Origin: Lepisosteus oculatus
Lineage: Eukaryota > Chordata > Actinopteri > Semionotiformes > Lepisosteidae
DNA length: 64,000 nt
NCBI RefSeq assembly: GCF_040954835.1
Contig: NC_090698.1
Coordinates: forward strand, 74,630,284 to 74,694,283
Reading direction: 5' to 3'
Every line of letters starts with the position of its first letter. Position 1 is the first letter of the stretch. Of this stretch, positions 22,930-37,100 are shown piece after piece. A program made the position numbers and the translations under genes. The notes under the pieces were generated by a model that had not been told where the DNA came from, searched no databases, and saw only the letters and a list, made by a program, of their open reading frames with translations.

Positions 22930-24130
22930 AAAATGATATATTCTGAGAAACCTGGTCACCACGTGCAGGAGCTAGGATGGTGTTCCGCCTCACTGCCTCT
23001 CTCAGCTCTGCCGCCCTGCAGGCCGCTGCAGGTACCGCTGGGGTGGCAGCTCCGTCCTGCCTGCGGGGGGCAGTGTTACATACACAGCTCAGGTCATACA
23101 GGTCATGCCCTGTCTGGGGGTCCCCTCGGACCACCAAGACAATGAAATCTGGACTTCAGGATCCCACATGCCCTGTCGATGTGGGCTCGTGTCTTTACAA
23201 GAGCCTGACTAAGGCAGCCCTGGTCTCCAGGATCTGGGTCAGGGTAGGAGGTCGATAAAAAGGGGGTGCAGGAATAACCCGCATCCCCAGTAAGCAGCCC
23301 ATCAAGCTGACCAGTAACACAGATTAACAGAAGACTTCCTACTTCAGGTCAATGCCTGCTCTTATTCAATAGCTTGCACAGTATGAGTCTTCTGAATGGC
23401 CAAGAGTCATGTTGCTGAAGTAACACAATGCATCACAGATCATCCGATAATGTTCTGTTTTATGTAACTCCTGCATAACACCCATTGTGGGCACACATTT
23501 AAAAATAATTTCCCTTTGAATAGCCTTTTGATGGAAATTAGTCACAGTTTTTTACTGGGTCTTTTCTGTAGTTAATGTTCATAGTTTTTTTAGCCTCGGA
23601 AATGATTTTTTCACCAGTACATTTGATACTGGGAATCGATGTTCTGTGAACAGAAGCAGGCTTGTGTGGCCCTGTGAGGGCTTTAATGTCTGTGCAGTCC
23701 AGAGCACCTATCACATTAGGAAACACTGCAAGAAAACCTTCACATCTCACAGTGCGCAGCTACAGGGAACAGAGGATAGAATGATAGATGAATATTGTCA
23801 GCTATTCCACAAAGCCCCTCTTGATTGTACTCACTCTTACATGGCTGGGCATTGTTAAGGAGTGTTAAGGAGTGTTATGAAAATCAGTTTTAGCACACTT
23901 TCCTTTCTGCATGACAACCTGTCACTTTACTGACGTTCTCCGAGGTGCCAACACAGTAAAAAACCGCACCAGTCACAAAGAATCTCAGCCCTGTGCACAG
24001 AGCGGAAGCTGAGCTACAACAAGCAGTTTTACCAAGAATGTCTGGCCTTAAGAGATCATGAATGTAAAGTATACTCTGTCCACTGAAAGTATTAAAAAAA
24101 ATAGCAAACCGTGAAGAGTTTGGGAGACTG
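22930..24130 (-). pseudogene. decayed PIF/Harbinger (HARBI1-like) transposase
   Basis: Several minus-strand segments in different frames match successive parts of a Harbinger DDE transposase, in the expected order. A helical N-terminal part with YIHDLLRPDILGK is near 24000-24070. The catalytic-core signature FPNVIGALDCTDI is near 23685-23723. A degraded MICDALCY segment is near 23435. The GLLTGDAGY-type motif is near 23275-23300, followed by a RACGILKSRFHCL-type helix near 23150-23190. Stops and frameshifts separate the pieces, so the gene is dead. No terminal inverted repeats or target-site duplication were identified. PIF/Harbinger elements use this transposase plus a separate Myb-like protein; none is seen here. 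Confidence 0.75.
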
Positions 24131-24354
24131 AAACGTTCATTCTCTTTGCAAAGCTCTGATGTCCTCTGGGTCCCTGAAGAGAGGTGACGGTATTTACTGC
24201 AGGGGGGACTAATGTAACAAGCTAATGTCATTAGTCTTGAAAGGTTATATGAATACTGTGAGGGGTATTCAAAATCCTCAAAGGCACTGACACTGACCCG
24301 GAGAACTACTTCTGAACAAACTGTAAAAGACAAACATGCAGCACAAGTAAATAC

Positions 24355-24490
24355 AGTACGTGGACCCCTTTACACAAAGACCTGTGCAGGTCTGGAACAG
24401 GCTGCCCAGCCATGGTATTGAAGACGATGCCCTGGCTTGTTTCAAGAATCAGCTGGATGAGATCCCTGGATCACTACCTTTCAAGCAGAC
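24355..24490 (+). mobile_element. CR1/L2-type LINE fragment, end of reverse transcriptase
   Basis: Translates to the characteristic C-terminal RT motif (FTQRPVQVWNRLPSHGIE, then ACFKNQLDE), as in the QRVVxxWNxLP...SFKxxLD signature of CR1/L2-like elements. Confidence 0.65.
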
Positions 24491-25379
24491 CAGATGGGCT
24501 GAAAGACTCCTGTCGCCTGTAACTGTTCTTGGATCCTCTTCACACCAACACACTGTGTGCAGCTGTAAAAGATGTTAATGAGCCTTTGCAGTGGGTACTG
24601 TAAATCTCCCCCATAAACCCCAAAGGCCAGACACCTTAATTTATTATTTTTAATAGCATTTAGTTTTATTATACGGATTCTTGTCTTTGGGGGAGACACG
24701 CACCGATGTTGCAGAGTGACTGGCTGAATGCCCTATTTAGAGACAGCATGACATCCTGCTTTCATAAGGAATGACTGTTCAAAATGGCTCAGATGTCTGA
24801 AGCCCCTTAATAATCCCAGGGAAATTGCAATTTTCCCCTCAATGATAACCAGCCTCCCCAGCAGCAGAGAGACTGCAGGACTGCAGGTCGTTGAGGTGAC
24901 AGTAATGTACTGGGCGGCAGGCTTCACACTCTGCTTAGCCATGTCGTTTGTCATTGGTCACACCAGAGAGCCATGTCCAGGAGCTCCCCTGTGGGGTAGG
25001 ATCGAGGAGCAGGGGCAAGCCGGGTGGTCACAAGGGAATTCAAGATTACGATATAAACTCACCAATCTGGAAAACACAGAGGAAATGCATTTTCTTTATT
25101 ATCTGCCAAGTGGACAACAGCATCAGGCCTGGTTATTAAGTGCTTTAGGGCTTAACATTAAGTGTGACTCTTATGCAGTCTTGAAAGCCAAAGAGTTACA
25201 TGATCTTTGATATATATTTCCCTCTGTCATGCTGCCAGAAATGCACAGATCAGGAAAGAAACCTCCTATTTGGCTCAGCATGTGAAAGAATGAACTGTAC
25301 AGGCCTGTCATAATCATCAAAACTGTTTGAGGCCGAGATCTGGGCTGGATCTGGGTGTGGGGTGTGGGAGGGTGAACCT

Positions 25380-25600
25380 CACTTTTTCTCGGGGCTCTTC
25401 CTGGGCAGAAGCAGAAGCTTCTGAAGTGGCTCAGGAAGTCCAGCACTGCTGTTGAGGCCGATATCCTTGAAGGAAACCAAGATATCGGCCTCAACAACAT
25501 GGCTTTGCAGCTTGCTCCACCCTCCCACAACTCTTTGGGTAGAGAATCGCCTCCTGTTCCTGATTTTAAATGCAATTCCATATAGTTTCAAATTGTTCCT
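25380..25600 (-). mobile_element. CR1/L2-type LINE fragment, inverted
   Basis: The minus strand encodes FSTQRVVGGWSKLQSHVVEA and a following LVSFKD, the same RT C-terminal signature as at 24355, with a degraded remainder. Confidence 0.65.
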
Positions 25601-26214
25601 CTGGCTCATATTTCACTGTCAGTCTCTCCTTGTTCCAATTCTCAGATACATTCAACTCAGTGGATGTCTTCAGAATCAATAGTGAAACACTAACCAGTGG
25701 TCACATGTAGAAATTTAACAAAAGTTATTTTAAATGTAACCAGGCAACACACATTTACATAAAGAGATGTGGGAGTGTGGAACCAATATTGTTCAACAAT
25801 GCATTAAACAATCTTGTTTATAACTGCTCTTACATAACATTTCTTATGTTCTTATGCTTATTTCAAAACCCCAACTTGAACTGTGTCAGGGGAGCTTCTT
25901 GTAGAAGCAGTGGGTATTGTGTTCAATCTGTGGATAAACTTTAAACTGGTATGAATAAAACCTTTCAAGACGGGGTATTAAAGACTGACGAGTGACCCAG
26001 ATCTTGTTTTGTTCTTTTGGCAGGCATGTTGGGCTCCAAAGGGAAGGTACTCTGGGACAGCAGTGTGACTGCTTACAGTGCAAGTGACTGCAAGTTACAT
26101 GAGGGCCTTATACCCTGTAGGGCTCAGCAGAATCCTTCCCTAATCTGAGGAGAGACACTGCTAGGGACCAGCTGATGACTATCTGCTGACCTCAGAAGAC
26201 ATGGACTGCCCAAG

Positions 26215-26855
26215 CCTGCCCGTCCCCGGTCAGCACACTGTCACCTGCCTGTCCCCTGGTCAGTACACTCCCACCTGCCTGTCCCTCTCCTGGTCAGTAC
26301 ACTCTCACCTGCCTGTCCCTCTCCTGGTCAGTACACACTCACCTGCCTGTCCCTCTCCTGGTCAGTACACACTCACCTGTTCCTCTCCTGGTCAGTACAC
26401 ACTCACCTGCCTGTCCCTCTCCTGGTCAGTACACTCTCACCTGCCTGTCCCTCTCCTGGTCAGTACACACTCACCTGCCTGTCCCTCTCCTGGTCAGTAC
26501 ACTCTCACCTGTTCCTCTCCTGGTCAGTACACACTCACCTGCCTGTCCCTCTCCTGGTCACTACACACTCACCTGCCTGTCCCTCTCCTGGTCAGTACAC
26601 ACTCACTTGCCTGTCCCTCTCCTGGTCAGTACACTCTCACCTGTTCCTCTCCTGGTCAGTACACACTCACTTGCCTGTCCCTCTACTGGTCAGTACACTC
26701 TCACCTGCCTGTCCCTCTCCTGGTCAGTACACTCTCACCTGCCTGTCCTTCTCCTGGTCAGTACACTCTCACCTGCCTGTCCCTCTCCTGGTCAGTACAC
26801 ACTCACCTGCCTGTCCTTCTCCTGGTCAGTACACACTCACCTGTCCCTCATTGTA
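26215..26855. repeat. 34-bp minisatellite, ~19 copies
   Basis: Units contain cctgtccctctcctggtcag and tacactctcac, with a recurring 28-bp variant (acctgttcctctcctggtca). It lies upstream of spr. Confidence 0.95.
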
Positions 26856-26889
26856 ACTGCTGTCTCCTCTCATTGTGTGCATTTTTCTT

Positions 26890-26964
26890 ACAGTGAAGTG
26901 CTTTGGGAAACCTCTTTAATGAAAGGCACTATATTATTACCTTCATTTTATTACCTAAAATTAA

Positions 26965-27013
<49 letters not shown>
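26890..27013. mobile_element. SINE-like 3' tail with (AAT)n
   Basis: gaagtgctttgggaaacctc and gaaaggcactatat form a typical SINE tail. It is followed by an uninterrupted (taa)n run at about 26967-27013, the expected terminal microsatellite. Confidence 0.55.
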
Positions 27014-27289
27014 TTTTTGCAGACACTGTGCAGTGTCGGTCCGGACCTGGGGGAGGAGATGTCGGGGCTGCCCGGGGGGGTGCGGGTACTAACCAGCGCA
27101 AAGGGGAACCCTGGCAGAAAGCAAAGGTTCCTGTCAGGTGATGAGCAGCTCGCATCTTCTTCCTCACACTCAATCGACGCACTGAGTTTATAAAGCGCAA
27201 CTACAAGCACCTAATTAAAAAAAAATAGTAAAATATAAATGTCATACATTTTTTAATGTGATTATCATAGATTGCGTTATTTTTTACCT

Positions 27290-27558
27290 ATTCCCCCGGA
27301 CAAACGCGCCCCGGCCGCGGAGGGTGATTGTCCCCGGGCGCAGTGCCTCTCCCACGCCGGGGAGGGGAGTCACAAGGCCGGCCCCCCGCCTGCCGCGCAT
27401 TCCCGATCCGCCTCGCCTCGGTCAGCACCCTCTGACAGCCTCACGGGTCCGGACCTTGCCGGGGTTATATAGCAGAGAGGCCCACGCGTGTCGCCCACTT
27501 CCCGCCGCCGAGGAAAACGGTGTTTTTGAGCGGCCGTGCCCGTGAAGATCTCAGCGCG
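27290..27558 (+). promoter_or_regulatory. spr promoter, CpG-rich with TATA-like box
   Basis: A CpG-dense stretch ends in ggttatatagcag, a TATA-like element at 27466-27471. That places a transcription start near 27495 and gives a 5' UTR of about 60 bases before the ATG at 27559. Confidence 0.55.
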
Positions 27559-31720
<4,162 letters not shown>

Positions 31721-31799
31721 ACCCCCCCGCCACAGCACACAGCTACGCCAGCTGGACCATCGTACTGTCCTGTATTTAGACTGGAGCCACACTACACTA

Positions 31800-32105
31800 C
31801 CGACCTGTAACCTACCAGTGCACTGACCTGTAAGTGGACCACCCCACTGACCTGCAGCTGGACCACAGCCACCCCACTGACCTGTAACTGGACCACAGCC
31901 ACCCCACTGACCTGCAGCTGGACCACCCCACTGACCTGTAAGTGGACCACCCCACTGACCTGCAGCTGGACCACAGCCACCCCACTGACCTGCAGCTGGA
32001 CCACAGCCACCCCACTGACCTGTAACTGGACCACCCCACTGACCTGTAACTGGACCACAGCCACCCCACTGACCTGTAACTGGACCACAGCAACTCTACT
32101 GAAAC
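31800..32105 (+). repeat. minisatellite in the spr 3' UTR
   Basis: About eleven units of ccactgacctgtaactggac and ccactgacctgcagctggac, with or without 'cacagcca', so 23- and 32-bp forms. It begins 80 bases after the spr stop and lies before the probable poly(A) signal, so it should be transcribed in the mature mRNA. Confidence 0.85.
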
Positions 32106-32109
32106 AGTG

Positions 32110-33590
32110 ATACAGCTGACTCGCTGCTGGACAGAACACTGAATACGTCTGGTCGTCATTCCAGTTTGAAGAAGTACAGATCACATTCCTCAACTGTCTG
32201 TTTGTGCAAACCTGGACTCTCGGAGCCTGTGAGCGCAGAGCAGTGAAGTGGGCTCCTGTCTCTCCTGTCTCGTCTCCCACCCTGTGTCCTGCGCCTTATT
32301 TTCCCGCTTCTGTAACCCCTCTGCAGTGACCTGGTTGATTTTGGTTGTGTGCTGTGCTTTTTCCTGAGTGGTGAGAAGCTCAGTGAGTGGACTTCTTATC
32401 GGCCGGACAGGACGGCTTCAGAAGCACACGTTCACGAGAGAAGAGACCAATCTTTCATGCTTTACTGAGGCCTCTGTATTACAGCTGATGGCTCTGACTG
32501 TGCCTCTCTGTGGGGTGCTGGGTGTAGGGTGCCCTAGGAGAGAGAAGGCAGCCCCAAAGATACTGCAATTCTGTCCAAAGGAATTGTTCACAGCAATGAG
32601 ATGCGCAGTGTGCACACCTTCTACTGTTTAATGATTTCTTATGCTCTGGGCCCTGCCAGTGTTTCAGCACACAACCAGCGTACAGTGAGGGATGCCGCAG
32701 AGAGCTGTGTCCCTCTCGTCCTCGTGTGTCAGGTGGTGGCTGGGCTGTGGCGCCCCCTTGTGGGGTGGGACAGGGCAGGGGGAGGGGCTCTGGTCCCAGT
32801 CTGCGTTCAGAAGTTTGTGCAGTGCCTTAAGAACGTGTGTTCTGTTATTGTTGATGATATTGTTATTAATGTATCAGTGATGTCTGAAAATCTGGGCACA
32901 GTACCCTTGTCTCAGTTGTGAGTGTTCTGGTGTACGGGAGAGTATTTTGTCATAAATAAAATCCATTGAAGAAGTTGTTTGCGGTGTTGTTGTGGAAGAA
33001 GATCCATCGGGATCATCCCTGCGTTGTGCCTGCGGATGGGCTGGGAACTCCTGCCTCCTGATCCCTGCGCCCGGCCCTGTCCCTCCTCAGGATCAGGGTG
33101 CAGAAGCACTACGGACCAGGGGTGACGTGACTGAGCCTGGCCAGCGTGTGGAGGGGTGGACAGTGGGGTGAATGCGCTGTGTACGTCCTGCAGGAGTGTG
33201 GGGTGTGGGGTCACACTGACACTGCCCGGGGACGCTGCTGTGGCGCTCTGAGAGGTTCAGAAAAGGTTCAGAAACTGCTCGCGGTAAAAAAAATCCTGGT
33301 ACGTTCGGTATAGTGTGAGCCTTCAGTCTTGAAGAACAGCAGAGTCTCCGAGAGACTCCAGGCTTCCCGGCGCGGGCTGTTGTGACTGTGCGCTGTGTGT
33401 CGGGTTTCCTCCTGGTCTCTGAGGAGCAGCAGCTGTGAGCTCACAGGGAGCTCGAGAGGAGCTGTGTCTCCAGGGGCTGTTCCTGCGAAGGCCGGTTCTG
33501 GGGATCTGATGGGACCTGGGTCTGCCTGTCCGCCCTGCCCTCCTTTCCCAAGACCCTGCTGTCCTTCGGGGCTGGGCTGAGCCCTCTCTC
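32110..33590. other. spr 3' UTR tail and spr-smyd1 spacer
   Basis: No coding exon is recognised. The spr transcript probably runs to the AATAAA at 32955. The remainder is a short spacer before the smyd1 promoter region. Confidence 0.45.
32955..32960 (+). terminator. spr polyadenylation signal
   Basis: aataaa in cataaataaaatcc, followed by GT-rich sequence (gaagttgtttgcggtgttgt). This implies a 3' UTR of about 1.25 kb. Confidence 0.6.
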
Positions 33591-33764
33591 CCCTCTCCCT
33601 GCTGTCACACTGTGATGGGACTGGTCAGTGAGACCAGCCAGAGCTGGGGGTGGCGGGGGGTGGGGGAGGGCAGCGGAGGGCAGCTCTTTGTTCTGGAGGT
33701 TTCTGGAAATGGGCTCAGGCCGCCACTCTGGTAAAAGGTTGCTGGTGGCCACACAGCCCACGCT

Positions 33765-34156
33765 CTCCCAGCTGCCCCGGGTGACAGGCAGGCACTTCTG
33801 GCTGCTAAAAATACACTGGGACGGCCCAATTTCTCCCAAACAAGGGGAAGCTGAAACACACCACAGCCCTGCAGGGCCTGGTCCCGCGGCAGTTGGCCGT
33901 GTCTCCCCCCGAGAGAGAGCTCCCTGGGGGAGTGAGTGCAGAGGCGGCCGCGGTCCTGCGCGGGTGTGAGCTGTGCTCAGGGCTCGCTTTGCGGGCAGGA
34001 CGACCCCCCCCGCGCCCGGGAGCTGCAGCGCTTGGGGGCCGAGTCTATTTCGGGCCCTGCTGGGGGAGTGGCCAGAGAAGGTGTTGAAAGCCCGAGTCAG
34101 GGAGGGAGCAGGCAGGACATTCCTCTCGGCCAGTGTGAGCAGCGACCCCGGAGAGC
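33765..34156 (+). promoter_or_regulatory. smyd1 promoter with muscle-type sites
   Basis: A CAGCTG E-box at 33770-33775 and a MEF2-type core CTAAAAATA at 33805-33813 lie 35 bases apart, about 350-390 bases upstream of the smyd1 ATG and followed by CpG-rich sequence. Paired E-box and MEF2 sites are typical of striated-muscle promoters, and SMYD1 is muscle-restricted and known to respond to myogenic factors. Function is inferred from motifs. Confidence 0.5.
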
Positions 34157-37100
34157 ATGGAGAGCGTCGAGGTGTTCCAGTCGGAGGGCAAGGGCCGCGG
34201 GCTGAGGGCCACCCGGGAGCTCTGGGCCGGAGACGTGCTGTTCGCGGAGCCCAGCTTCGCCGCCGTGGTGTTCGACAGGTAGGCCCGGTCCTGGCCGGGG
34301 CGGGTCCGTGCGGAGCGTGCTGGACAGCACCAGAGAGGCGCAGGCAGCTCGTCGGTGTGGAGCGCGTGAGGACACGCTGACCGGCGGCCAGGCGGGGTTC
34401 AGGGCGGGAGCTGAGGGCTGTGCACAGCTGCCAGTGGGCGTGCAGTGACTGTCATGGACTGCCGAGCTGCTGCGTGTTCAGAATCACAGCGCTGCCGCCG
34501 GGGGCTTCTGTGTGTCTAGCTGCTCAGTGTTAAGAACGTAAAAATGGTATGTCCATCTAGTCATCTAGTTGTCATCCAGTAAGTGAAAGAAGCCAGGGTA
34601 TCGGCTCCACCCACAAGCCTGGGCAGCTTGTTCCCAGCTGTCACAGCCCTGTGTGGGGGGACGAGCCCCCTGTCCTCACTGGGGTGTCTCATCCAGCTGT
34701 TCCGGGAAAGAAGCCAGGGTATCTGTTCATACGCCCACAACCATGTTAGGGTGCTGGTGTGTTCAGTAGTTCACTTTTAGAGTGCTCCGCTGCAGTGTCT
34801 TCAGGTGCCGAGTGTCAGTGTGTTTGGCTGCAGTGTGTTCAGTATCTCAGTGTCAGTGTGCTGGGCTGCAGTGTGTTCAGTATCTCAGTGTCAGTGTGCT
34901 GGGTTGCAGTGGTTTCAGTAGTTCAGTGTCAGGTAATGGGCTGCAGTGTGTTCAGTAGCTCAGTGTCGGGGTGATGGGCTGTAGTGTGTTCAGTAGGGTC
35001 CTGAGTTTCCAGTGCAGGAAACAGCTAAAAGTCTAAACACCGAAGGCTGTAGATACAGTAAAGGGGTAGTGCTGTTGTGCAGTAAATGGAATTGTTATTA
35101 TGCTTCAGAACCTAAGTCTCAAAGTTGTGTTGTGCTAACCGCAGCAGCGTTACCACCTTGTATTCTGTATTGTGATAAGATCTCAGGAGATAAGCAGTCT
35201 GGTCCAGGTCAGTACTGGGATGGGAGACCTCTAAGGAAAACCAGACTCTGAAAGGCTGTTGGTGGGCCAGTAGGAGGCGCTCTTCAGGATCTGTTCAGAA
35301 TGTCCAAAGCAATCCCCCAGCACACCTACACTGTGCTGTAGGAGGCATCGCCCTTCAGATTGTCACACTCAAGCCCTGACTAGATATTCACTAGAGCTTG
35401 GGACACAGTGTTAACCCCAGTGTCCTGGAAAATTCCACCCTGCTTTTATCCAATCTGGACTCCCTCAATTCTTTTAACTTATTTTGCTTTTAAGAACTTT
35501 ATTTCCTTTTCACAAAGAATTACAGAATAAACACAAACTTTACAATATTTTATGCCTATAATGGTATATACTGTACTGTATATACACATATTAAGAGAGC
35601 AGAATAAAATTAATAATTATTTAATAAAACATTCCTGGTTAGTTTTTAACAAGAAAATTACATTTTTGCTTTACTTTCTTCTCTATTAGTCTGAGAGAGC
35701 TTTAAAGTGAAATACCTGGATCTAGTTTTCTAGATACTGGTCTCCACAGATCTCTCAGCTGGATGAGCCAGACCATCTGCACCCCTGACTGAAACTTCTC
35801 CTAAATCACCTGGGGCTGCAGTTTCTCTCTCCTCCCCCTGATCCACTGTGCAGTGGGGCCGCTGGTGCAGAATGATCCCTGTGTGTCTCCCAGGTGGGGC
35901 TGCTGGTGCAGAATGATCCCTGTGTGTCTCCCAGGTGGGGCCGCTGGTGCAGAATGATCCCTGTGTGTCTCCCAGGTGGGGCTGCTGGTGCAGAATGATC
36001 CCTGTGTGTCTCCCAGGTGGGGCTGCTGGTGCAGAATGATCCCTGTGTGTCTCCCAGGTGGGGCTGCTGGTGCAGAATGATCCCTGTGTGTCTCCCAGGT
36101 GGGGCTGCTGGTGCAGAATGATCCCCGTGTGTCTCCCAGGTGGGGCTGCTGGTGCAGAATGATCCCTGTGTGTCTCCCAGGTGGGGCTGCTGGTGCAGAA
36201 TGATCCCTGTGTGTCTCCCAGGTGGGGCTGCTGGTGCAGAATGATCCCCGTGTGTCTCCCAGGTGGGGCTGCTGGTGCAGAATGATCCCTGTGTGTCTCC
36301 CAGGTGGGGCTGCTGGTGCAGAATGATCCCTGTGTGTCTCCCAGGTGGGGCTGCTGGTGCAGAATGATCCCTGTGTGTCTCCCAGGTGGGGCTGCTGGTG
36401 CAGAATGATCCCCGTGTGTCTCCCAGGTGGGGCTGCTGGTGCAGAATGATCCCTGTGTGTCTCCCAGGTGGGGCTGCTGGTGCAGAATGATCCCTGTGTG
36501 TCTCCCAGGTGGGGTTGCATCAGTGGGGGATATGGTCCCCTTCTTTATGTGATGAGATTGGTGGAAATTTAGAATTCTTATAGTTAGAATTAGAATTATA
36601 GAATGATTTTATTGATTACTCTTAGTCAAATTAAAAATATCATCACATCAGCAGCAGTGCCTCTCTGTCCACCCTGTTTACAACCCCCCCCCCCCAGTCC
36701 ACCCTACTGTTTTCCTGGAAAACTCACGCTGTGCTTCTATTTTCAACCCTCACCTCACAGACTGCCTACTATCACGAGTGCCATCGGCTTTGTCTGCAAC
36801 ACCCGGCACACCGGCCTGGACAGTGTCAGTGTGCACGTTGTCAGAACAAAACCGCAGACCCTTCTCAGTCATCTGCCATTGGACACAGAAAGGACCAGCT
36901 GATCACAGTATTCAGTCATGTCTGCATCTGCACCAGGCCCTGCGCAGCTGTGCACACTTGTGGCTGTGAGGGAGTGAGGGAATCTGTTGTACAGCCCCAC
37001 TCTCCCTGAGTCACAAGACTGGCAACTCTTAACTGGATACAGCTATAGAAAAAGGTCATCGGAAGTTAAAAGCCAAGTTAAGGAGTTATATCACTGTTTA

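Noticed and set aside
35160-35260. Possible functional 5S rRNA gene
   Set aside because: Only part of 5S is recognisable, it carries several mismatches, and it is fused to a SINE body. It is a derived element, not a gene.
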